64,000 bases of DNA from AC-37 sp036389295 (GCA_036389295.1 DASVQB010000024.1:1-64000), one strand, 5' to 3'. Positions 56,037 through 64,000 are shown, numbered from the stretch's first letter. Translations and numbers: made by a program. The notes: a model not told the origin generated them from the letters alone.

Positions 56037-56808
56037 GGCGCCCCGCCTCGTGATCGACCCCGCGGCGGCCACCGTCACGGTCGAGGAGGGGGAGGCCGCC
56101 GGTACGTACCCGTTCGACTCGCGCGAGGCGTTCCGGCTCGTCTCCGACGCCTGGCTGCGGATCGGCTGGGACCAGAAGTACGTCTACAGCTTCACCTGGC
56201 TCGGACGGCCCGTGATCCAGCTCCCGGAGGACCTCCTCAGGGTGCAGGAGGCGATCGTCTCCGTCGCGCCCGACGTGGTCGTGGAGACCGGCGTGGCGCA
56301 CGGCGGCTCGCTGGTCTTCTACGCCACCCTGCTGCGGGCGCTCGGGCGCGGCCGCGTCGTCGGGGTGGACGTCGAGGTCCGGCCCCACAACCGGCGCGCG
56401 ATCGAGGAGCACCCGCTCGCCGACCTGATCGAGCTCGTCGAGGGCGACTCGGTGGCGCCCGCCACGCTGGCGCGCGTCCGCTCGCTGGTCGCCCCCGGCG
56501 AGACGGCGCTCGTGCTGCTCGACTCGCGGCACACGCGCGACCACGTCCTCGCCGAGCTGCGCGCCTACGCCGACCTGGTGACACCGGGCTCCTACCTAGT
56601 GGTGATGGACGGGATCATGGAGCGCCTCGCCGGCGCGCCCCGATCCGAGCCGGACTGGGAGTCGAACAACCCGCTGGGCGCGATCGACGAGTTCCTGGCG
56701 GGCGACGAGCGCTTCGTCGCCGAGGAGCCGGCGTTCGCGTTCAACGAGGGGCTCGTCGAGGACCGGGTCACGTACTGGCCGCGCGGCTACCTGAGGCGCG
56801 TCGCCTGA
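56026..56808 (+). CDS. CmcI-like (cephalosporin hydroxylase family) methyltransferase
   Basis: 260 residues of the CmcI family (PF04989), which despite its name has a SAM-methyltransferase fold. Seen are the KYVYSFTWLGRPVIQLPEDLLRVQE opening (about 46-70), VVVETGVAHGGSLVFYATLL (about 85, SAM loop), VGVDVEVRPHNR and LVLLDSRHTRDHVLAEL. Relatives occur in sugar and glycopeptide loci where they O-methylate or modify glycans. It is translationally overlapped with the epimerase. Confidence 0.85.
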   Translation: MPAEAPRLVIDPAAATVTVEEGEAAGTYPFDSREAFRLVSDAWLRIGWDQKYVYSFTWLGRPVIQLPEDLLRVQEAIVSVAPDVVVETGVAHGGSLVFYATLLRALGRGRVVGVDVEVRPHNRRAIEEHPLADLIELVEGDSVAPATLARVRSLVAPGETALVLLDSRHTRDHVLAELRAYADLVTPGSYLVVMDGIMERLAGAPRSEPDWESNNPLGAIDEFLAGDERFVAEEPAFAFNEGLVEDRVTYWPRGYLRRVA

Positions 56809-56815
56809 TCCGCCC

Positions 56816-57727
56816 GTGAGCCGGTCGGTGCTGGTCACGGGGGCGTCCGGGTTCGTCGGGCGAGCCGTGCTTCCCAGGCTGGCCGCCGAGGGCTACGAGG
56901 TCCACGCGGTAGCCCGCCGTCCGTGGCCCGCCGAGCCCGCCGGCGTGCGCACGCACGCCGCGGACCTCATGGACGGCGCGCAGGTCGAGGCCCTGCTCGA
57001 CGCGGTCCGGCCGGCCCGCCTGCTGCACCTGGCGTGGTACACGGCCCCGGGCGGCTTCTGGTCGTCGGAGCGCAACCTCGACTGGGTCGAGGCGAGCCTG
57101 CGGCTCCTGCGCGCGTTCGCGGCCGCCGGCGGCGAGCGCGCCGTCGTCGCCGGGACGTGCGCCGAGTACGACCTGACGCAGGGCCGCTGCTCCGAGGAGG
57201 CGACGCCGCGCCGGCCGGCGTCCCTGTACGGGGCCTGCAAGGACGCGCTGCACGAGATCGCCGCCGCTCACGCCGCCACGGCCGGGCACAGCCTGGCCTG
57301 GGCCCGCCTCTTCCACCCCTACGGCCCGGCCGAGCGGCCCGAGCGGCTCGTGCCGAGCGTCGTGCAGCGGCTGCTCGCGCGGCGCCCCGTCGAGCTGTCG
57401 CACGGGCGGCAGCGGCGCGACTTCGTCTTCGTCGAGGACGTCGCCGCGGCGCTCGTGCGCCTGGTCGGCTCCCGCCTCGAGGGCGCGGTGAACGTCGGCT
57501 CCGGGGAGGCGACCTCGGTGCGCGCCGTCGTCGAGGCGATCGCCGAGCGCGTCGGCGGCTCGGCCGACGTCCGCTTCGGCGCCCGCGGCGAGGCGGAGCA
57601 CGAGCCGCCGCTCGTGGTCGCCGACGTGACCCGGCTGCGCGGCGAGCTCGGCTGGGTGCCCGGCGTCGCGCTCGACGAGGGGATCGACCGGACGGTCAGC
57701 TGGTGGCGGGCCCGGCTCGCGGCGTGA
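56816..57727 (+). CDS. NAD-dependent nucleotide-sugar epimerase/reductase
   Basis: 303 residues of the extended SDR family. VTGASGFVGRAVLPRL (about 7-22) and YGACK (about 140) are present; LAWARLFHPYGPAERPERLVPSVVQRLL and RDFVFVEDVAAAL follow the family pattern. It likely reduces or epimerises a 4-keto sugar. The GTG start is 7 bases after the CmcI-like stop. Its 3' end overlaps the convergent 3,5-epimerase gene by 32 bases. Confidence 0.85.
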   Translation: MSRSVLVTGASGFVGRAVLPRLAAEGYEVHAVARRPWPAEPAGVRTHAADLMDGAQVEALLDAVRPARLLHLAWYTAPGGFWSSERNLDWVEASLRLLRAFAAAGGERAVVAGTCAEYDLTQGRCSEEATPRRPASLYGACKDALHEIAAAHAATAGHSLAWARLFHPYGPAERPERLVPSVVQRLLARRPVELSHGRQRRDFVFVEDVAAALVRLVGSRLEGAVNVGSGEATSVRAVVEAIAERVGGSADVRFGARGEAEHEPPLVVADVTRLRGELGWVPGVALDEGIDRTVSWWRARLAA

Positions 57728-58256
57728 CGTAGTCCGGGAACGTCCGGTCGCGCTCGGACATCGTGCGCCCCTCCGGCGGGTCCGGCCACTCGACGCCGAA
57801 GGCCGGGTCGTCCCATCGCACGCCGCGCGCCGCGTCGGGCGCGAACGGGACGTCGATCATGTAGAGCAGCTCGGTGCCGTCGACGAGCGTCTGGAAGCCG
57901 TGCGCCACGCCGCGCGGCACGTACACCGAGCGGCGGTTCTCGGCGGACAGCTCGACGCCGTGCCAGCGGCGGTGCGTCGGGGAGTCCGGGCGGAGGTCGA
58001 CCATCACGTCGAACGCGGCGCCGGCCGTGCAGCGGACGAGCTTGGACTCGCCGTGCGGCTCGGCCTGGTAGTGGAGCCCGCGCAGGGTCCCGGCGCGGCG
58101 GTTGAACGAGGTGCTGCACTGCGCGAGCTCGGCGCTCAGGCCGCGCTCGGCGAACGCCCCGGCGTCGAACGTCCGCGCGAACATGCCGCGCTCGTCGGCG
58201 GACGGCTCGACCTCGATCGTCCACGCCCCGGCTATCGGGGCCTCCACGAACCGCAT
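57696..58256 (-). CDS. dTDP-sugar 3,5-epimerase-like (RmlC family), atypical
   Basis: 186 residues, cupin fold of RmlC. FNRRAGTLRGLHYQAEPHGESKLVRC holds the His base (about 63), AFDVMVDLRPDSPT its partner Asp region, and RSVYVPRGVAHGFQTL the second conserved block. The segment normally reading YYxPxxE, with the catalytic Tyr, is VPFAPDAA here, so both tyrosines are absent. It could be a 3-epimerase or an isomerase of the same fold. The ATG overlaps the C-methyltransferase stop (TGATG). Confidence 0.83.
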   Translation of the reverse strand: MRFVEAPIAGAWTIEVEPSADERGMFARTFDAGAFAERGLSAELAQCSTSFNRRAGTLRGLHYQAEPHGESKLVRCTAGAAFDVMVDLRPDSPTHRRWHGVELSAENRRSVYVPRGVAHGFQTLVDGTELLYMIDVPFAPDAARGVRWDDPAFGVEWPDPPEGRTMSERDRTFPDYVTPRAGPATS

Positions 58257-59476
58257 CAGAGGACGGTCATGTGGGGGGCGCGCACCATGAAGCGGCCGCC
58301 CCACTCGCGTACGAACGCCATCTCCTCCACGATCTCGTCCCGCAGGTTCCACGGGAGGATGAACACGTAGTCGGGCCGGGTGCGGGCGATCTCGGCCGGC
58401 TCGCGGATCGGGATGCGCACGCCCGGCAGCCAGCACCCCTGCTTGTGCGGGCTCTTGTCGACCGTGTAGTCGAGCATGTCGGGACCGACCCCGCAGTAGT
58501 TGAGGAGCGTGGCGCCCTTGGCGGGCGCGCCGTAGCCCACGACCGTCGCGCCGGCCTCCCTGGCCTCGATCAGGCTGCGCAGCACCTCGCGCTTGATCGC
58601 AGGAACCCGCCGCCCGAACGAGGTGTAGACGTCGAGGTCCAGGTAGCCGGCCTCGGCCTCGCGGCGCGCCAGCTCGCCCACGCGCTCGCCCTCCTCGCGG
58701 TCGTCCTCGTCGTGGCAGGCGTAGACGCGCAGCGAGCCGCCGTGCGTCGGGATCTCCTCCACGTCGAACGCGCGCAGGCCGTGGGCCGCGAAGATCCGCC
58801 GCACGGTCCCGAACGAGAAGTACGAGAAGTGCTCGTGGTAGATCGTGTCGAACTGGCTGTCCTCGACCAGCCGCACGAGGTGGGGGAACTCGACCGTGAC
58901 CACCCCGTGGGGCTTCAGCAGCGCCTTCATGCCGGCCACGAAGTCGTTCACGTCGGGCGTGTGGGCGAGGACGTTGTTGCCGATCAGGAGGTCGGCCGAC
59001 GACTCGGCCGCGATCTCCGACGCCACGGCCGTGCCGAAGAAGCGCACGATCGTCGGGATCCCGCGGATGATCGCCTCCTGGGCCACGTTCGCCGCGGGCT
59101 CCACGCCCAGCGTCCTGATGCCGCGCTCGTGGAAGTACTGGAGGAGGTAGCCGTCGTTCGACCCGACCTCGACCACCGTGTGGCCGCCCCCGAGCTCGAG
59201 CCGGTCGACGATCGCGTCCGTGTAGGCGCGGCAGTGGGCGAGCCAGCTCGTCGAGTACGAGGAGAAGTAGGGATAGCTCGAGGTGAAGATCCCCTCGGGC
59301 GCCTCGAACTCCTCGCTCTGGACGAGGAAGCAGCTCTCGCACACGAGCGCGCGGAGCGGGTAGAACGGCTCCATCTGGGAGAGCGTCTCCTCGGTGACGA
59401 GCGAGTTGGCGACAGGGCAGACGCCGAGGTCCGCGAAGACGTGGGCGAGCGGCGTGCCGCAGAACCGGCAGGTCAC
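58256..59476 (-). CDS. Deoxysugar C-methyltransferase (TylC3/NovU type)
   Basis: 406 residues in three parts: an N-terminal zinc domain with CRFCG (Cys3/Cys6), CPVANSL and CESCF; a SAM domain with VVEVGSNDGYLLQYF (about 103) and VLAHTPDVNDFV; and the C-terminal domain of the family with VVGYGAPAKGATLLNY (about 305), DKSPHKQGCWLPG and PDYVFILPWNL. It adds a methyl group to carbon of a 4-keto deoxysugar. The GTG overlaps the glycosyltransferase stop. A gene for a branched sugar. Confidence 0.9.
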   Translation of the reverse strand: MTCRFCGTPLAHVFADLGVCPVANSLVTEETLSQMEPFYPLRALVCESCFLVQSEEFEAPEGIFTSSYPYFSSYSTSWLAHCRAYTDAIVDRLELGGGHTVVEVGSNDGYLLQYFHERGIRTLGVEPAANVAQEAIIRGIPTIVRFFGTAVASEIAAESSADLLIGNNVLAHTPDVNDFVAGMKALLKPHGVVTVEFPHLVRLVEDSQFDTIYHEHFSYFSFGTVRRIFAAHGLRAFDVEEIPTHGGSLRVYACHDEDDREEGERVGELARREAEAGYLDLDVYTSFGRRVPAIKREVLRSLIEAREAGATVVGYGAPAKGATLLNYCGVGPDMLDYTVDKSPHKQGCWLPGVRIPIREPAEIARTRPDYVFILPWNLRDEIVEEMAFVREWGGRFMVRAPHMTVL

Positions 59477-60459
59477 GAAGGCATCCGGGCGTCCTGGTCC
59501 CGGGCCGCGAGGCGAGCCAGCGTCCTGCCTATTCGAAGCTCGCTCGGCGCCTCGGCGGGCCCGCCGCCGTTCTGCTCGCGCGCGTCCACGGCGCTCCAGA
59601 ACGCCTCGCGGAACGACTCGTGGCACAGGAACCGCCACGTCTCCTGCTGGAGCCGGGGGGTGCGGACGCCGGCCGCCGCCAGGGCGGTCAGCGCGCCGGC
59701 CTTGACGCGGTGGCGGGCGCCCGGGCGCCGCGGGGGCGGACGGTGGGGGTGACGCTCCGCGAAGCGGGCGTTCGACCAGCCCACGTCGCGCATGCGGACG
59801 ATCGTCCCCGGGAGGTCGGTCGGGTGGTGGTGCTCGACGACGGCGTCGCGGTCGTACGCGAGCCGCATCCCCCTGGCCTCGAGGCGCAGCCCGAGGTCGA
59901 TGTCCTCGTGCGCGGCGGAGGTGAAGCCGTCGTCGAAGCCGCCGACCTCGCGGAGGGCCTCGGTCTTGGCGGACACGTTCCCCGAGAAGAAGTGCTGCCC
60001 GCCGGCGTCCTCCGGGTCCTCGATCCCGGAGTAGCCGAGGTGCTGGCGCGCGAGCCAGCGCATGAAGGGCGTCGGCGGGGGGACGTTCGCCAGCCCGACG
60101 TGCCCGAGCAGGGCCGCCGTCGTCTCGGGGTGGCTGCGGTGGAAGTCGCGGTGGCGGACGAGCAGGTCCGGCCCCGGCCACGTGTCGTCGTCGATGAACA
60201 GGCAGACGGGCGCCCGGGCGACCGCCAGCGCACGGTTCCGCGCCGCGGCGGGCCCCTTCCCGTGCTGCTCGATCAGCGTGAGGTCGAACGGCGAGGCGGC
60301 GGCCCGCCGCCGCAGCGCGTCCTGCGTGCCGTCCGACGACCCGTCGTCCACGACGATCGCCTCGAACGCCACCTCATCGCGCTGGGGCTCCAGCCGATCC
60401 AGCGTCTCGGACACGATCGCCCGCCGGTTGCGGGTGGGGATGACGACGGTGAGCTCCAT
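59473..60459 (-). CDS. GT2 glycosyltransferase
   Basis: 328 residues. TVVIPTRNRRAIVSETLDRL starts the GT-A fold, VVDDGSSDGTQDAL (about 36) and FIDDDTWPGPDLL (about 88) supply the nucleotide-sugar and metal sites, and AAHEDIDLGLRLEARG (about 190) is the acceptor-side ED motif. A C-terminal helical tail follows. The ATG at 60459 lies inside the 3' end of the preceding gene. Sugar unknown. Confidence 0.87.
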   Translation of the reverse strand: MELTVVIPTRNRRAIVSETLDRLEPQRDEVAFEAIVVDDGSSDGTQDALRRRAAASPFDLTLIEQHGKGPAAARNRALAVARAPVCLFIDDDTWPGPDLLVRHRDFHRSHPETTAALLGHVGLANVPPPTPFMRWLARQHLGYSGIEDPEDAGGQHFFSGNVSAKTEALREVGGFDDGFTSAAHEDIDLGLRLEARGMRLAYDRDAVVEHHHPTDLPGTIVRMRDVGWSNARFAERHPHRPPPRRPGARHRVKAGALTALAAAGVRTPRLQQETWRFLCHESFREAFWSAVDAREQNGGGPAEAPSELRIGRTLARLAARDQDARMPS

Positions 60460-61738
60460 CTGGGGAAGGGGGCAATGTAGTACGCAACACGGCCCCGGCC
60501 CGTTCGAGGCGGTGCACGTGCCAGGCGTGCGGCGACCGGCTGCGGGGGTGCGCGTCCGCGTGCGCGAGGGCCTCCGCCGACGACCCGAACGTGAGCCCCT
60601 CGCGAACCCGCGGGTCGAGCCCGAGCCGCGGCAGGACGTTGGCCAGGGCGCTTCCCGGCGGGCGGTCCACGAGCTGGCGCCGCGCGCTCGCCGCGAGCGC
60701 GCCGGGGTGGCGCGCGAAGTAGCCGGCCATCTCCAGGGCGAGCCGCGCGACGCGCCGCGCGCCGGCGAGGCGGCCGAAGCCGTGGCTCTCGAGGAGCGCC
60801 CGCATGCGCCCGCGCCAGTCCGGGTCGGCAATCCGGTCGACGGAGACGGCGTTCGCGGCCAGGTAGGCGCGCCGGTCGACGGGCGGGAGCCGCCCGCCGC
60901 CGAGCTCCGCCCGGACCGCGCAGTACTCCTGGAAGATCGCGTTGGCCCCGGTCTCGAAGGCCGGCTCCGGGGTCGCCCCGAAGCGATCCGACGTCACCCG
61001 GCCGGCGAAGTCGGCGGCGTCCGCGTTCATCCGCCCGCGCAGGTAGCCGATGCCGGCGCTCCGCCTCATCCCGTGCTCGACCACGCACGAGCGGTCGAGG
61101 TAGAGCAGCGTGTCGCACACCGCCAGGCAGCGGTAGGCGAACCGGTAGTCGGGCGCGACGTCGCCGAAGACGTCGCCGAAGCGCCGCTCGATCGCCTTCA
61201 CGACGGCGACCGGCGCGACGCAGTCCATCAGGCGCGGCAGCCAGACGCCGTGCTCGCCGCGGCTCTCGAGCGCGGCGAGCCTCGCCGAGTCGAGCTCGAG
61301 CAGCCGGCCGGTCCAGGGGCGCTGGACGAGCTCGACCGGGTCGCGGTCGTCCCTGACGCTGTCCCACGGGTAGCTGATCACGTGCCCGGGCCGGGCGGAG
61401 GCCACCTCGACGAGCTGCGGCAGGGCGCCCGCGGCGAAGACGAGCCGGTCGGTCAGGTAGGCCACGTGGCTCGGCGCGATCGTCTCGTCGATCGTGCGCC
61501 ACAGCCACTCCCAGTGGGCCGCCATCGCGAGCGGCTCCGGCGGGCGCACGTACTCGACCGTCCCGGCCGGCTGCGCGGCGCAGAGCGCCTCCAGCGGGCG
61601 GCGGTCGTAGTCCTCGGACGAGTTGTCCGAGACCACCACCGTGACGCGGTCGCCGGCGCTCCGCAGGACCGACCGGAGCGCGTACGCCGCGAGCTCCGCC
61701 CGGTTGCGCGTGGGTATGCCGATCGCGAGCCGGTCGAT
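60374..61738 (-). CDS. Glycosyltransferase-like protein with ATC start
   Basis: About 454 residues if started at ATC 61738. DRLAIGIPTRNRAELAAYALRSVL and TVVVSDNSSEDYD are the GT2 opening, and AYLTDRLVFAAGALPQLV replaces the usual DxD by a lone Asp. The remaining 300 residues are less typical. The frame has no ATG, GTG or TTG before the GTG at 61639, which lies inside the nucleotide-binding fold. The ATC is the first codon that gives a complete fold, and it stands 7 bases after a TATCCT box. The C-terminus overlaps the next gene by 86 bases. Confidence 0.7.
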   Translation of the reverse strand: MDRLAIGIPTRNRAELAAYALRSVLRSAGDRVTVVVSDNSSEDYDRRPLEALCAAQPAGTVEYVRPPEPLAMAAHWEWLWRTIDETIAPSHVAYLTDRLVFAAGALPQLVEVASARPGHVISYPWDSVRDDRDPVELVQRPWTGRLLELDSARLAALESRGEHGVWLPRLMDCVAPVAVVKAIERRFGDVFGDVAPDYRFAYRCLAVCDTLLYLDRSCVVEHGMRRSAGIGYLRGRMNADAADFAGRVTSDRFGATPEPAFETGANAIFQEYCAVRAELGGGRLPPVDRRAYLAANAVSVDRIADPDWRGRMRALLESHGFGRLAGARRVARLALEMAGYFARHPGALAASARRQLVDRPPGSALANVLPRLGLDPRVREGLTFGSSAEALAHADAHPRSRSPHAWHVHRLERAGAVLRTTLPPSPDGAHRRHPHPQPAGDRVRDAGSAGAPAR

Positions 61739-61745
61739 GGCGGCG

Positions 61746-61751
61746 AGGATA
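61746..61751 (-). promoter_or_regulatory. -10 box TATCCT before the ATC start
   Basis: The minus-strand TATCCT is followed by 7 bases and then ATC at 61738, the same spacing as at known start codons in this window. Confidence 0.4.
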
Positions 61752-61777
61752 GAGCCGGGCGGCCGCCGCGCCGGCCG

Positions 61778-63259
61778 CTACTCCGGCGGCTCCCCGGCGG
61801 GGGCGGGCCGCGGCGCAGGCGGCTCGCCGGCCCGGCTCCGCCCCCCGCGCGAGGTCCTGACGGCGCGCGCCGCGAGGTCGTACGCGCCGGCCAGCGCCGG
61901 CCGGGCGGCCAGTGCGAGCCCGCCCACCAGGGCCAGCTCGCCGGCGGCGAGGCCGGCGACGCCCCACGGCACCGTCTCCGGGCCCGCGGCGGCCACCGTC
62001 CAGCCGGCCGCGCCGGCCGCGGCCGCGACGGCCAGCGGCACGGCCAGGCTCCTCGCGATCGCGGCTCCGGTGAGCTGGGCGGTGCGCCGGCCGACGATCG
62101 CGGCGATCACGATCCCGGCCGGCACCCAGCCGGCGCCGACCGCGACCGCTCCGAGCGACGGCAGGAGCGGGAGCGTGACGGCGAACCACGCGAGCGTGTG
62201 CCAGGCGGTCGCCCTGGCCACGGTCCCGGCGTGGTCGGTCGCGAACAGGTAGCCCATCGTCGACACGACGACCGGCTGGCTCAGGAGCAGGCCGAGGCCC
62301 GACAGGGCGAGCGTCTCGGGGACGTCGTCCCAGCCCGGCCCGAGGAGCGCCGGGAGCGCCGGGGCGAAGCCCACCATCGCGACCACCACGACCGCGATCG
62401 CGACGGTCACCGCCGCGACCGCGCGCTCGACGAGCGGCGCCGGGTCGCGGCCCGCCTCGAGGATCCGCGCCATCGCCGGGTACGCGACGCGGCCGGCGAC
62501 CGTGACGATCAGCGTCGGGACCTGGAGGATCCGGTAGGCGAGGCTCCACACGCCCAGCGTCGCCACGCCGGCCACGGACGCGACGCCCACGTTCAGCCCC
62601 TGGTCGCGGGCGAGCGCGACGATCGCCGTCGCCTGGAGCCTCGCCCCGAAGCCGACGAGCGGCCGGGCGTGCGGCCACGACCAGCGCGGCCGCACCAGGC
62701 CAAGCGGACCGACCCTGGCCATCGTGGCGACGCCGACGACCGCGCGCACGACGACCGCGCTCGCGAGGCCCCACACGCCGGCGCCTAGCGCGACGGAGCC
62801 GAGCGCCCACGCGTAGTACGCGACGGCCTCGGCGAGGTCGACGACCGCTATCGGCCGGTACTGGAGCGCCCGCTCGAGGACGATCGCCGCCGGCAGCCGG
62901 GCGGTGGCGATCGGCAGCGACGCGAGCATGGCCGCGACGACGAGGCCGTCGCGCCCGAACGCGGCGGCCGCCGCCGCGGCCAGCGCGGCCAGCGCGGCGG
63001 CCACGGCCGTCTGGACCCCCGCGACGGCCTCGAGCTCGATCCGCTGCGGCGGCGCCTCGCGCCGGATCAGCGCTGCGCCGAGCCCCCCGTCGGTGAGGTA
63101 CGTCCCGACGACGATCAGGACGCTGCCGAGGGCGACCAGCCCGAAGTCGCGCGGGACGAGGAGGCGGGCCAGCGCGACGTTTGCGACCAGCCCGAGGGCG
63201 AACACGATCGCGCCGCGCACGCCGAGGACCGCGGCCCCGCCCAGGGCGCGATCGCGCAC
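61778..63259 (-). CDS. Wzx-like oligosaccharide flippase
   Basis: 493 residues with 12 to 14 membrane segments, the Polysacc_synt/MATE-like pattern (LGGAAVLGVRGAIVFALGLVANVALARLLVPRDFGLVALG at the start, TDGGLGAALIRRE, YRILQVPTLIVTVAGRVAYPAMARI in the middle). It should export the lipid-linked glycan of this cluster. The GTG 63259 is taken; a CTG (63319) overlapping the upstream stop would add 20 mostly charged residues. Confidence 0.85.
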   Translation of the reverse strand: MRDRALGGAAVLGVRGAIVFALGLVANVALARLLVPRDFGLVALGSVLIVVGTYLTDGGLGAALIRREAPPQRIELEAVAGVQTAVAAALAALAAAAAAAFGRDGLVVAAMLASLPIATARLPAAIVLERALQYRPIAVVDLAEAVAYYAWALGSVALGAGVWGLASAVVVRAVVGVATMARVGPLGLVRPRWSWPHARPLVGFGARLQATAIVALARDQGLNVGVASVAGVATLGVWSLAYRILQVPTLIVTVAGRVAYPAMARILEAGRDPAPLVERAVAAVTVAIAVVVVAMVGFAPALPALLGPGWDDVPETLALSGLGLLLSQPVVVSTMGYLFATDHAGTVARATAWHTLAWFAVTLPLLPSLGAVAVGAGWVPAGIVIAAIVGRRTAQLTGAAIARSLAVPLAVAAAAGAAGWTVAAAGPETVPWGVAGLAAGELALVGGLALAARPALAGAYDLAARAVRTSRGGRSRAGEPPAPRPAPAGEPPE

Positions 63260-63315
63260 CTCGTCCGTCCCGAGGGCGTCGGGGCGGGGCTCCGGCTCGT
63301 CGCGCCGCTCCGCGC

Positions 63316-64000
63316 TCAGCGCTTCGCGCCCGCCGCGTAGGTCCTCGCCAGGGACCGGTAGACGCCGGCCTGGGAGCGGTTCCGGAGCACGCCGTGCGCG
63401 AGCGCGCGGAGGGCGTACGCGGTCCCCGTGATCGCCCTGATCGCGGCCGCCCGGGGCCGCGAGTAGTGCGCGCGCAGGAACGTGAGCTCGGCGTTCGCGA
63501 CCCGCTCGGCGCGCTGCGCGTCGGACGCCCGCTGGCCGAGCGAGTGGTTCCCCACGTGCAGGACGCGGGCGGACGGCTCGAAGCGGACCGCGAGCCCGCG
63601 CTCCTGCGCCCGGTAGGCGAGGTCCTGCTCCTCGCCGTAGAGCGTCGGCCAGAAGCCGCCCAGCTCGCGGAACGCGTCCGTGCGGACGGCCATCGCGGCG
63701 CCCTTGACCCAGTCGGTCTCCATCGGGCGGTCGTGGGACCAGAGGTGGGGGGCGACCCGGGCCCGCAGCCGGTCGGGCAGGACGCGGGGGAGGCCCGCCG
63801 CGATGGCGAGCGCGCGGCCGACGCCCGGGTGGGCCGCGCACGAGGGCTGGAGGCTGCCGTCGACGTTCACGAGCATCGGCCCGACGATGGCGACGCCGCG
63901 CTCCTCGACCGCGTCGGCCAGGCGCGCGAGCGTGTCCGGCGCGAGCAGCTCGGCGTCGGAGTTCAGGAAGAAGAGGATCCGTCCCCTGGCCACGCTCGCC
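63316..64000 (-). CDS. GT2 glycosyltransferase, 5' end outside the window
   Basis: The last 227 or so residues of a rhamnosyltransferase-type GT2 protein. FFLNSDAELLAPDTLARL has the metal-binding Asp, and WVKGAAMAVRTDAFRELGGFWPTLYGEEQDLAYRAQERG the acceptor-site motif (here GEEQDL). The frame is open to the window edge, so the N-terminal nucleotide-sugar part is missing. Last gene of the glycan cluster that is visible. Confidence 0.85.
   Translation of the reverse strand, partial: ASVARGRILFFLNSDAELLAPDTLARLADAVEERGVAIVGPMLVNVDGSLQPSCAAHPGVGRALAIAAGLPRVLPDRLRARVAPHLWSHDRPMETDWVKGAAMAVRTDAFRELGGFWPTLYGEEQDLAYRAQERGLAVRFEPSARVLHVGNHSLGQRASDAQRAERVANAELTFLRAHYSRPRAAAIRAITGTAYALRALAHGVLRNRSQAGVYRSLARTYAAGAKR

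Noticed and set aside
1..64000. tRNA, rRNA, 4.5S RNA, insertion sequences, prophage
   Set aside because: None could be supported by reading both strands.

Overview
This 64 kb window is very GC-rich bacterial chromosome and reads as housekeeping core DNA of a high-GC actinobacterium. The class Thermoleophilia (Solirubrobacterales/Gaiellales type) is my best guess. The reasons are the gene order (recG-rsmD-coaD-SepIVA-like-DUF177-rpmF-plsX-acpP-rnc-smc, then ftsY, then ffh-rpsP-khpA-rimM-trmD-rplS-lepB-rnhB-yraN-comM-dprA), heavy use of GTG and TTG starts, and more than twenty TANNNT -10 boxes lying 6 to 13 bases before start codons, as expected for leaderless mRNAs. No rRNA, tRNA, CRISPR array, prophage or insertion sequence is visible. 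No gene-free stretch exceeds 300 bases.

Layout. 1-7.1 kb: the 3' end of priA, def, a secreted SIMPL-domain protein, rpmB, then a minus-strand riboflavin operon ribD-ribAB-ribH followed by a threonine aldolase and a MOSC protein; ribE is absent. 7.2-13.2 kb: a GT39-like membrane glycosyltransferase, two small exported proteins, and an operon of GT2, methyltransferase and flippase. 13.2-15.6 kb: fmt and rsmB on the minus strand with a perfect inverted repeat between them. 15.7-30.9 kb: fakA-like, recG, rsmD, coaD, SepIVA-like, DUF177, rpmF, plsX, acpP, rnc, smc, ftsY and accessory enzymes. 31-35 kb: an NfeD protein and an SPFH protein separated by a large antisense SpoIIE-type phosphatase. 35-44.9 kb: ffh to dprA and thiD. 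45-54.9 kb: two unknown genes, ilvD, hydrolases, an acyltransferase/SDR pair, an L,D-transpeptidase and secreted proteins. 55-64 kb: a surface-glycan cluster with sugar epimerases, a CmcI-like enzyme, a deoxysugar C-methyltransferase, glycosyltransferases and a flippase, cut by the window end.

How the genes work together. Most products serve protein synthesis and export (def, fmt, rsmB, rsmD, ribosomal proteins L28, L32, S16 and L19, rimM, trmD, ffh, ftsY, lepB), replication and repair (priA, recG, smc, comM, dprA), cofactors (ribDABH, coaD, thiD) and envelope building (plsX, acpP, acyltransferase, L,D-transpeptidase, two glycan loci).

The most unusual signals are: an RNase III homologue whose catalytic acids E41, E65 and D114 (E. 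coli numbering) read A, A and S, and which has no ATG, GTG or TTG start before its first helix; a 43-bp imperfect palindrome of much lower GC inserted in frame in the SMC hinge; a glycosyltransferase whose best start is ATC behind a -10 box; a leaderless 19-codon leader ORF coupled to a sugar epimerase; overlapping bidirectional promoters; an L19 with a long acidic tail and a terminator-like hairpin directly before its start; and repeated short duplications of gene ends that seem to have built several intergenic junctions.
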